Assembly (NCBI GenBank): GCA_025354615.1
Contig: JANXMO010000093.1
Span: 1 to 7,017 of the forward strand
Reading direction: 5' to 3'
Length of the DNA: 7,017 bases
Origin: Burkholderiales bacterium
GTDB taxonomy: Bacteria > Pseudomonadota > Gammaproteobacteria > Burkholderiales > Burkholderiaceae_C
A model generated the notes under the pieces. The model was not told the origin of the DNA. It searched no databases and saw nothing but the letters and a program-made list of their open reading frames with translations. Below are positions 1 to 7,017 of the stretch, one piece after another. Both the position numbers and the translations under genes were made by a program. Each line of letters opens with the position of its first letter. Position 1 is the first letter of the stretch.

Positions 1-2198
<2,198 letters not shown>

Positions 2199-2207
2199 CA
2201 GAAAAGA

Positions 2208-2211
2208 CCTT
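2208..2211 (-). promoter_or_regulatory. Ribosome binding site of hisZ
   Basis: The minus strand reads AAGG nine bases before the ATG of hisZ. This is a short but well-spaced Shine-Dalgarno, and no competing ATG lies close by, so it fixes the start. Confidence 0.5.
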
Positions 2212-2229
2212 GCGCAGAGAAAACCCGAA

Positions 2230-2254
2230 ATTGTAGAGCCCGAACCCGCAGCAA
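2230..2254 (-). promoter_or_regulatory. Candidate promoter before hisZ (weak)
   Basis: The 105-base gap between the DUF2065 gene and hisZ (2199-2303) is the second largest spacer in the cluster. On the minus strand it holds TACAAT (2235-2230), a five-of-six match to the sigma-70 -10 hexamer, about 30 bases before the hisZ ATG. The best upstream -35-like hexamer, TTGCTG (2254-2249), is only 13 bases away, which is too close for a standard promoter. At the correct 16-18 base spacing there is only a poor match. The -10 alone is therefore the evidence, and this is a suggestion of an internal promoter for hisZ-purA, not a firm call. No T-rich terminator hairpin is seen in the gap. Confidence 0.3.
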
Positions 2255-2303
2255 GCTACGTCACGCGAAATGATTCGCCCTGGCGCGGCGGTGACCGGCG
2301 GCG

Positions 2304-2510
2304 TCAGCTCCAGAGCACCGCCAGAACGAGCAAGCCCGCCATCATGCTGCTCAAACCTAAAAAACGCACTTGGCCGTCGGACAGACGTGTGGCACGTTCG
2401 AAAACGCGGCGCCACAGCGGCGGGCTGCAAAAAGGCAACAGCCCCTCCAGCACCAGCATCAGTGCAACCGCCGCCAACAGCAAATCCCACATGTCGCTGG
2501 ACAGACTCAC
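2304..2510 (-). CDS. DUF2065 family small inner-membrane protein (YjeT-like)
   Basis: This 68-residue protein has two hydrophobic segments, about 8-27 (WDLLLAAVALMLVLEGLLPF) and 50-67 (FLGLSSMMAGLLVLAVLW). They are joined by a short loop carrying SPPLWRRVFERATRLSD. The LVLEGLLPF...P..W pattern is the hallmark of DUF2065, whose enteric member YjeT is also encoded next to hflC. The molecular function is unknown to me; position suggests a link with the HflKC-FtsH membrane assembly (inference). The start is a GTG that overlaps the hflC stop as GTGA, so translational coupling is likely. An in-frame ATG at 2492-2490 (residue 7, MWDLLLA) is an alternative, and neither has a strong Shine-Dalgarno. 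It ends 105 bases before hisZ. Confidence 0.88.
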   Translation of the reverse strand: MSLSSDMWDLLLAAVALMLVLEGLLPFCSPPLWRRVFERATRLSDGQVRFLGLSSMMAGLLVLAVLWS

Positions 2511-3403
2511 TTCTTGGGCGCAGGCGGCGCAGCAGCCGCACCGGGCCCGCGCATCGCCTTGAAAAAATCGCTGGACGGGTCGACCACCATCATGTCGGAC
2601 TTGGCCCGGAAACTGGCACGGTAAGCATCAAGGCTGCGATAGAACTGCGCGAATTGAGGGTCGCGGCCGAACGATTCAGCGTAGATCGACGAGGCTTTGG
2701 CGTCACCTTCACCCTTGATTTTTTGGCCGTCACGGTAGGCTTCCGCCACAATGACTTCGCGTTGGCGGTCGGCATCAGCGCGTATTTTTTCGCCTTCAGC
2801 AGTGCCGGTGGAGCGCAACTCGTTGGCCACCCGCTTGCGCTCGGACTCCATGCGGCGGTAAATCGAATCGGTAACGTTGGCTGAAAAATCGACCCGCTTG
2901 ATGCGCACGTCGACGATGTCAATGCCGAACGAGCGGGCTTCTTCCGTCAGCCGCCCTCGCACGTCCTGCATGACTTTGTCGCGCTCGGTCGACAGCATCG
3001 CGCGCACGGTGCGCTTGGTGACTTCTTCATTGAACGCCGCCTGCACGATGGGGCTGAGCCGGTTTTCGACATTGCGCATGTCGACGCCGTTGTTGCGGAT
3101 GAACTGGCGTGCATCGGTCACGCGCCATTTGATCAACCAGTCAATGACGAGGCTTTTCTTCTCCGCCGTAAAAATTGGACGTGTCTCGGGGCTGTCCAGC
3201 GTTTGAACGCGGCGGTCGAGGAACACCACGTTTTGAAACGGCGGCGGCAACTTGAATTTCAAGCCCGGCTCGGTCACCACTTCCTTGATTTCACCCAGCG
3301 CGTAGATAACGGCGAACTGCCGCTGGTCGACGATGAACAGCATCGAAAACACAAGCGCTGCCGCCAACAGTGCAGCGATGCCGATAAAGCCTTTTCGGTT
3401 CAT
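2507..3403 (-). CDS. hflC: HflC, SPFH-family modulator of FtsH protease
   Basis: HflC pairs with HflK in a large inner-membrane assembly that encloses FtsH and restrains or directs its proteolysis of membrane substrates. The 298 residues show an uncleaved N-terminal signal anchor (about 5-24, FIGIAALLAAALVFSMLFIV). The SPFH/Band 7 domain starts at VDQRQFAVIYALGEI and includes EPGLKFKLPPPFQNV, and NGVDMRNVENRLSPIVQAAF. A long charged helical region (about 185-250) is rich in Glu, Arg and Ala with EAYRDGQKIKGEGDAKASSIYAE in its second half. The protein ends in a short Ala/Pro tail, GAAAAPPAPKK. By family topology most of the protein faces the periplasm. The Escherichia coli protein is about 334 residues, so this one is somewhat short. 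It begins 25 bases after the hflK stop with only a weak purine-rich AGAAAG upstream, and its TGA overlaps the next gene's GTG. Confidence 0.97.
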   Translation of the reverse strand: MNRKGFIGIAALLAAALVFSMLFIVDQRQFAVIYALGEIKEVVTEPGLKFKLPPPFQNVVFLDRRVQTLDSPETRPIFTAEKKSLVIDWLIKWRVTDARQFIRNNGVDMRNVENRLSPIVQAAFNEEVTKRTVRAMLSTERDKVMQDVRGRLTEEARSFGIDIVDVRIKRVDFSANVTDSIYRRMESERKRVANELRSTGTAEGEKIRADADRQREVIVAEAYRDGQKIKGEGDAKASSIYAESFGRDPQFAQFYRSLDAYRASFRAKSDMMVVDPSSDFFKAMRGPGAAAAPPAPKK

Positions 3404-3428
3404 GAATCAGGTCTTTCTACTGGAGAGA

Positions 3429-4745
3429 TCAGCGGCCATCGCGGTCACGCGTGCGTTGGTTGTCGCGTGAGCGCACATCAACAGCGCCGCCGGCCGGCAC
3501 GGCGGTGTCTGCCGCCCCCGCCGCGCCAGAGGCTGCGGGCGCAGCCGTTGGCACGGCCGGCGTGTTGGCTGCAGCCGCTGCCTGCATCAATTTGTCAAGC
3601 GGCAAGTAGAGCAAGCTGGCATTGCTGCGCGTGTCGACCATTACCTTGGTGACGTTCGAGTACACCTGCTGCATGGTGTCGATGTACATGCGGTCACGCG
3701 TTACGCCAGGCGCTTTCTGGTATTCGGCCAGCACCTGGCTGAAGCGCTGGGCATCACCGTCGGCCTGCGCCACCACGCGCGACTTGTAGCCATCTGCTTC
3801 TTCCTTGAGCCGCGAGGCCGTTCCCTGCGCTTTTGGAATCACATCGTTCGCATATGCCTGCCCTTCGTTTTTCAAGCGCTCGCGGTCAGCGCCGGCCTTG
3901 AAGGCGTCATCGAACGCGGCCTGCACCTGCTCTGGCGCCTGCACGTTCTGCACATTGACGTTGACGACCAGAATGCCGGTTTTGAGCCGGTCCAGCTGCG
4001 TCTGCACCGATTTGACAAGGTCGGTTGCAATCGCGTCGCGTTGTTCGTAGAGCACCGAATCCATCGTGCTCTTGCCGACGATTTCCCGCACCGCCGACTC
4101 GGCCGCCTGCACCACGGCGTCATCCGGACCGCGGTTTTCAAACAAGTAAGCCCGCGCATCCTTGAGGCGGTATTGAACCGTGAAGCGGATGTCGACGATG
4201 TTTTCGTCTTGCGTCAGCATCGAAGAGTCCCGCAAGCCGGTCGCCTGTACCACCGTGTTGCGGCCCACTTCAACCGAACGCAATTGCGTGACGGGCACCG
4301 TTTCATGCGCCTGGAACGGGTAAGGCATGCGCCACTGGAAGCCGGCGTCTGCCGTGCTGCTGTACTTGCCAAAAGCAGTGACCACCGCTTGCTGCCCTTC
4401 CTGCACGATGAAAAAGCCGCTGGCCAACCAGATCAAGGCGACCAGGCCCACCAGCACGCCGATGCCGATGCCGGCGTGCTTCATATCGGGAGGGAAGTTG
4501 CCACCTCGCCCGGCGCCGGGGCCTGGAGATGGCCCTTCATTTTTGCCGCCGCCGAACAAGCCGCTGAGCTTGCGGTTGAAGTCACGCCACAACTCGTCAA
4601 GGTCGGGCGGCCCGTCGCCACGCCCACCGCTGGCTTGCAGTGGGCGGCCCAAGGCGCCACGCAATCGCTGTGCACCAGCCAATAGCAACTGCAGCGGCCA
4701 CGCCAAGGCGGAAATCAATACAGTGGGTTCACGGCTCATGGTCAT
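3429..4745 (-). CDS. hflK: HflK, SPFH-family modulator of FtsH protease
   Basis: HflK is the partner of HflC in the FtsH-enclosing membrane complex. With the ATG at 4745-4743 the protein has 438 residues. They are an N-terminal hydrophobic stretch (about 8-24), the family signature GPPDLDELWRDFNRKL (45-60), a Gly/Pro-rich cytoplasmic linker (64-82), a transmembrane anchor (about 91-113, IGIGVLVGLVALIWLASGFF), and then the SPFH domain from VQEGQQAVVTAFGKY onward. The C-terminal half carries the helical region with NEGQAYANDVIPKAQG, DRMYIDTMQQVYSNV and LLYLPLDKLMQ. The last roughly 50 residues are an Ala/Pro-rich then Arg/Asp-rich tail (RSRDNQRTRDRDGR). The chosen ATG overlaps the hflX stop as ATGA, implying coupling; a second ATG six bases downstream (4739-4737, MSREP) is equally possible. 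The reading frame stays open back to 4829, but that part lies inside hflX. The N-terminal hydrophobic segment is unusual (see findings). Confidence 0.96.
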   Translation of the reverse strand: MTMSREPTVLISALAWPLQLLLAGAQRLRGALGRPLQASGGRGDGPPDLDELWRDFNRKLSGLFGGGKNEGPSPGPGAGRGGNFPPDMKHAGIGIGVLVGLVALIWLASGFFIVQEGQQAVVTAFGKYSSTADAGFQWRMPYPFQAHETVPVTQLRSVEVGRNTVVQATGLRDSSMLTQDENIVDIRFTVQYRLKDARAYLFENRGPDDAVVQAAESAVREIVGKSTMDSVLYEQRDAIATDLVKSVQTQLDRLKTGILVVNVNVQNVQAPEQVQAAFDDAFKAGADRERLKNEGQAYANDVIPKAQGTASRLKEEADGYKSRVVAQADGDAQRFSQVLAEYQKAPGVTRDRMYIDTMQQVYSNVTKVMVDTRSNASLLYLPLDKLMQAAAAANTPAVPTAAPAASGAAGAADTAVPAGGAVDVRSRDNQRTRDRDGR

Positions 4746-5995
4746 GTCTTGAAAAAAGGAAGCGGCGCGCCGTCGGCACCCACCGCATTGATATTGGTGT
4801 CGGTTGTGCCATCTGATGTCGGGGCGCAAAGCGTTGGCTTCAAGCCAGCAGCGGAGGTATTTTCCAATGCCGCCCGCGAGATGAGGTGCCGCAGCGCCTC
4901 CAGCCCACTGCCAGTCGTAGCGCTGACGAACACGCGCGGCACGCGTTGCCCACTGCCGATATCGATCGCATCGGTCAATACGTGCGGGCGGCGGCCGGCG
5001 TCGAGCTGGTCCAACTTGTTGAACACCAGCATTTGCGGCACGTTGGCCGCGCCGATGTCGCCAATCACGCGTTGCACCTCGGCCATTTGCTCGTCCAGCA
5101 GCGGGCTGGCCGCGTCGACCACATGCAGCAGCAAATCGGCTTCAGTCGCTTCTTGCAAAGTGGCCTCGAATGCTTCGACAAGTTTGTGCGGCAAATCGCG
5201 GATGAAGCCCACAGTGTCGGATAACGACACGTTGCGCTGCGCTTCCTGCAAATACAGCTGGCGTGTGGTGGTGTCCAACGTCGCGAACAACTGGTCAGCT
5301 GCGAACGCCTGGGCATTGACCAGCGCGTTGAACAGCGTGGATTTGCCGGCATTGGTGTAGCCGACGAGCGAGACGCGAAACGTCTGACTGCGTTCACGGG
5401 ATTTGCGCTGGGTGCTGCGCTGCTTCTTGACTTTGGCCAGCCGCTCTTTGACGGCTTTGATGCGCTCGCCAATCATGCGCCGGTCGAGCTCGATCTGCGC
5501 CTCGCCCGGCCCGCCACGGGTGCCGATGCCACCGCGCTGGCGCTCAAGGTGGCTCCAGCGGCGCACCAGGCGGGTGGACATGTACTGCAGCTGGGCCAAC
5601 TCGACCTGCAACTTGCCTTCATGGCTTTGCGCACGGGCCGCAAAAATTTCAAGAATCAGCATGGTGCGGTCGGCCACCGCCACGCCGAAATGCCGCTCAA
5701 GGTTGCGCTGCTGTGCCGGCGACAAGGCTTGGTCGAACAACACTGCTTCGGCTTGGTGCCCTTCGACCAGCGCCTTGATTTCATCGGCCTTGCCGCTGCC
5801 GACGAACAGCGCCGGGTCTGGCGCTTTGCGGCGCGCAATGACGCGGGCCACCCCCACATCGCCGGCCGATTCGGCCAGCAACGCCAACTCGTCGAGCGTG
5901 GCGTCAAAAAACGTTCCGCGGCCGAAATCAACGCCCACCAGAATGGCACGCGCGGGCGCCAACGAGGCTTCGGCCGGTGGGGGCGGCGGCTTCAA
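4742..5995 (-). CDS. hflX: HflX, ribosome-associated GTPase
   Basis: HflX is an Obg-class GTPase that binds the 50S subunit and splits stalled or stressed ribosomes. Numbering from a TTG at 5995, the N-terminal domain starts at ARAILVGVDFG and includes FVGSGKADEI (64-73) and LFDQALSPAQQRNLER. A coiled region carries the Gly-rich signature GGIGTRGGPGE (155-165). The G domain has G1 GYTNAGKST (212-220), G2 around TLDTTTR, G3 DTVGFIRDLPH (260-270), G4 NKLD (326-329) and G5 SAT (358-360). A Thr/Asn/Ala-rich tail of about 40 residues follows. At 417 residues the length is normal. The start is not settled: the frame has no ATG or GTG ahead of the conserved core, only TTG at 5995 or 5962 and CTG codons, none with a good Shine-Dalgarno. 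The frame is open back to a TTG at 6166, but this would overlap hfq by 134 bases. Its TGA overlaps the hflK ATG. Identity is certain; the start is a guess. Confidence 0.95.
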   Translation of the reverse strand: MKPPPPPAEASLAPARAILVGVDFGRGTFFDATLDELALLAESAGDVGVARVIARRKAPDPALFVGSGKADEIKALVEGHQAEAVLFDQALSPAQQRNLERHFGVAVADRTMLILEIFAARAQSHEGKLQVELAQLQYMSTRLVRRWSHLERQRGGIGTRGGPGEAQIELDRRMIGERIKAVKERLAKVKKQRSTQRKSRERSQTFRVSLVGYTNAGKSTLFNALVNAQAFAADQLFATLDTTTRQLYLQEAQRNVSLSDTVGFIRDLPHKLVEAFEATLQEATEADLLLHVVDAASPLLDEQMAEVQRVIGDIGAANVPQMLVFNKLDQLDAGRRPHVLTDAIDIGSGQRVPRVFVSATTGSGLEALRHLISRAALENTSAAGLKPTLCAPTSDGTTDTNINAVGADGAPLPFFKT

Positions 5996-6032
5996 AGTGA
6001 AGTTGTTGCGCGGCTGGCGAAGCAGTTGCGCA

Positions 6033-6275
6033 TCAAACGGCTTCTGGGGTTTCAGCCGCGCTGAAATTGACCGCGCGCCCCGGCACCACGGTGGAAATGG
6101 CGTGCTTGTAAACCATTTGCGTGACCGTGTTGCGCAACAGCACCACGTACTGGTCAAACGACTCAATGTGGCCTTGCAGCTTGATGCCGTTGACCAGGTA
6201 GATGGACACTGGCACGTGCTCTTTGCGCAGCAGGTTCAAAAACGGGTCTTGCAGGAGTTGCCCTTTTTGGCTCAC
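6033..6275 (-). CDS. hfq: RNA chaperone Hfq
   Basis: Hfq forms a ring-shaped Sm-like hexamer that brings small RNAs and mRNAs together and affects their stability and translation. The 80 residues hold the Sm1 motif ([27 protein letters not shown]) and the Sm2 motif ([11 protein letters not shown]). Proximal-face uridine-binding residues are present as Gln9, Gln42, Tyr43 (Phe in Escherichia coli), Lys57 and His58. Distal-face residues Tyr26, Gly30, Ile31 and Lys32 are also kept. The rim patch reads RKEH (17-20) instead of the enteric RRER. The C-terminal tail is only about 14 residues ([11 protein letters not shown]), far shorter than in enterics. The start is a GTG at 6275-6273 with GGAGA five bases upstream. 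It is separated from der by 115 bases, and hflX follows immediately. Cotranscription with der or an own promoter are both possible; I see no convincing promoter. Confidence 0.98.
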   Translation of the reverse strand: MSQKGQLLQDPFLNLLRKEHVPVSIYLVNGIKLQGHIESFDQYVVLLRNTVTQMVYKHAISTVVPGRAVNFSAAETPEAV

Positions 6276-6280
6276 GATAT

Positions 6281-6285
6281 TCTCC
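6281..6285 (-). promoter_or_regulatory. Ribosome binding site of hfq
   Basis: The minus strand reads GGAGA five bases before the GTG of hfq. It decides in favour of this non-ATG start, which gives the usual Hfq N-terminus ([14 protein letters not shown]). In Escherichia coli Hfq binds its own leader to repress translation; I see no obvious A-rich distal-face repeats here, so autoregulation cannot be claimed from the sequence. Confidence 0.75.
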
Positions 6286-6317
6286 GTGTTGAAAGCGAGT
6301 AAGGAAAGGACGTTAAC

Positions 6318-6349
6318 ACAGGGTTTTTACAGGGTGGCAACCCTGCAAA
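6318..6349 (-). repeat. Hairpin with a duplicated arm in the hfq leader
   Basis: In the minus-strand transcript, TTTGCAGGGT (6349-6340) and ACCCTGTAAA (6335-6326) form a 10-pair stem with one G-T wobble around a TGCC loop. A second ACCCTGT copy (6324-6318) follows after four A residues, so CAGGGT could pair with either copy. The hairpin is followed by AAAAACC rather than a T run on the minus strand. On the plus strand its T run precedes it instead of following it. It therefore does not look like an intrinsic terminator in either direction. It lies about 50 bases before the hfq start. Its role is unknown: transcript processing, pausing, or a protein or RNA site are possibilities. Confidence 0.55.
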
Positions 6350-6351
6350 CC

Positions 6352-6365
6352 GCTGCTTCGGCAGC
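6352..6365 (-). repeat. Small hairpin between der and hfq
   Basis: GCTGC and GCAGC form a perfect five-pair stem around four bases. On the plus strand the loop is TTCG closed by C-G, the very stable tetraloop type; on the minus strand it is CGAA. It stands two bases from the larger hairpin and 26 bases after the der stop. Only GGTTTG follows on the minus strand, so terminator activity is doubtful. The remainder of the der-hfq gap (6366-6390) is G+C-rich and shows nothing I can name. Confidence 0.4.
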
Positions 6366-6390
6366 AAAAGCCGCACGCCCGGCGGCCGCT

Positions 6391-7017
6391 TCAGGAATGG
6401 GTGTCAAACGGGTTTTTGCCCGAGCGCATTTCAATGCGCAGCGGCGTGCCCACGAGTTTGAAGTGCGCGCGAAAACGCCCTTCGAGAAAGCGCTTGTAAG
6501 CGTCGGTCACGTGGTCCAGCGAATTGCCGTGGACGACGATGATGGGCGGGTTCATGCCGCCCTGGTGCGCATAGCGCAGCTTGGGCCTGAACATGCCGGC
6601 CCGCTTGGGCGCCTGATGCTCCACCGCTTCCAACAGCAGGCGCGTCAACACGGGCGTGCTCATTTTGCGAACGGCCGAGGCATGCGCATCGGCAATCGAC
6701 TGCCATACCGGCCCGAGGCCCTGACGCTTGATGGCTGAAATATTCAGCACCGGCGCAAATTTGAGAAAAGCCAGGCGCTGCTCGATCGAGCGCTGCAGCA
6801 TCTGCTTTTGATAGTCATCGACCGCATCCCACTTGTTGACCGCCAGCACCACGGCCCGGCCGCTTTCGAGGATGTAGCCGGCAATGTGCGCGTCCTGGTC
6901 GGTCACACCTTGGGTGGCGTCGAGCAGCAGCAGCACGACGTTGGCGTCGGCAATTGCCTGCAACGTCTTGACGACCGAGAATTTTTCAACCGCCTCGAAC
7001 ACCCGGCCTTTGCGGCG
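6391..7017 (-). CDS. der: Ribosome-assembly GTPase Der (EngA), 5' end cut off by window
   Basis: Der is an essential tandem-domain GTPase required for maturation of the 50S subunit. Only the last 208 residues are visible; family members are roughly 440-490 residues. The fragment opens with [22 protein letters not shown], the stretch that directly follows the G3 DTAG motif of the second G domain. It continues with [26 protein letters not shown]4 NKWD (61-64 of the fragment) and G5 SA within [10 protein letters not shown] (91-100). The final 90 or so residues match the KH-like C-terminal domain, with PPIIVVHGN and the ending [15 protein letters not shown]. The frame is open from base 7017, so the GTG at 7002 is an internal valine and not a start. 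It is the first gene of the visible cluster, 115 bases upstream of hfq. Confidence 0.97.
   Translation of the reverse strand, partial: RRKGRVFEAVEKFSVVKTLQAIADANVVLLLLDATQGVTDQDAHIAGYILESGRAVVLAVNKWDAVDDYQKQMLQRSIEQRLAFLKFAPVLNISAIKRQGLGPVWQSIADAHASAVRKMSTPVLTRLLLEAVEHQAPKRAGMFRPKLRYAHQGGMNPPIIVVHGNSLDHVTDAYKRFLEGRFRAHFKLVGTPLRIEMRSGKNPFDTHS

Noticed and set aside
2264..2330. Possible terminator between the DUF2065 gene and hisZ (GGCGGTG with CACCGCC)
   Set aside because: The arms are about 22 bases apart, one arm is in the coding region of the DUF2065 gene, and no T run follows. G+C-rich sequence produces such pairs by chance.
4041..4685. 214-codon open frame on the plus strand opposite hflK
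   Set aside because: Antisense to the SPFH domain and linker of hflK; the His/Arg/Ala-rich translation resembles no family I know and the length is explained by codon bias.
5990..6033. CTT TGA at the end of the short ATG frame, resembling the prfB programmed +1 frameshift site
   Set aside because: A +1 shift at this site leads into the third frame, not the hflX frame. No Shine-Dalgarno-like stimulator lies at the prfB spacing.
5403..6302. 299-codon open frame on the plus strand opposite hflX and hfq
   Set aside because: It lies entirely antisense to two unmistakable conserved genes, has low-complexity composition (Arg, Ser and Ala), no recognisable domain and no Shine-Dalgarno. It is the expected by-product of high G+C codon bias.
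6300..6345. TTGCCA and TTGCAG as -35 elements of an hfq promoter
   Set aside because: No acceptable -10 hexamer lies 16-18 bases downstream of either one, and both overlap the hairpin. Not strong enough to list as a promoter.
6391..7002. GTG at 7002 as the start of a short GTPase gene
   Set aside because: The frame is open to the window edge and the residues before the GTG (RRKGR) continue the Der sequence, so this is an internal codon of a gene cut by the window.

Overview
The window is a compact stretch of bacterial chromosome in which every gene I can support lies on the minus strand. In transcription order (right to left on the given strand) they are der (5' end outside the window), hfq, hflX, hflK, hflC, a DUF2065/YjeT-like small membrane protein, hisZ, and purA (3' end outside the window). 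The order, the high G+C content, the short Hfq and the presence of hisZ point to a betaproteobacterium of the order Burkholderiales, probably Comamonadaceae-like. In enterics the similar cluster is miaA-hfq-hflX-hflK-hflC-yjeT-purA. Here der takes the upstream position and hisZ is placed before purA, which is the arrangement I know from Burkholderiales. The taxonomic call is inference from gene content and order.

Region by region: 6391-7017 is the C-terminal half of the ribosome-assembly GTPase Der. A 115-base gap (6276-6390) with two adjacent hairpins separates it from hfq, which has a GTG start and a good Shine-Dalgarno. hflX follows directly, but its frame has no ATG or GTG start near the conserved N-terminus. 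hflX and hflK overlap by ATGA. hflK and hflC are 25 bases apart. hflC and the DUF2065 gene overlap by GTGA. After a 105-base gap with a possible promoter comes hisZ, then 40 bases later purA. No gene-free stretch exceeds 300 bases, and I see no RNA gene, insertion sequence, CRISPR array or convincing intrinsic terminator.

The genes fall into three functional groups. Der and HflX are GTPases acting on the ribosome (50S assembly; splitting or rescue of stalled ribosomes), and Hfq is the sRNA/mRNA chaperone. HflK and HflC form the SPFH-family membrane assembly that surrounds and modulates the FtsH protease; the DUF2065 protein is translationally coupled to hflC. HisZ and PurA belong to histidine and purine synthesis, which are connected through ATP/PRPP use and AICAR recycling.

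This is a conserved housekeeping locus and I found no new biological system. Points worth a second look are the anomalous hflX start, the paired hairpins before hfq, the hydrophobic N-terminal segment of HflK, and the possible internal promoter before hisZ.
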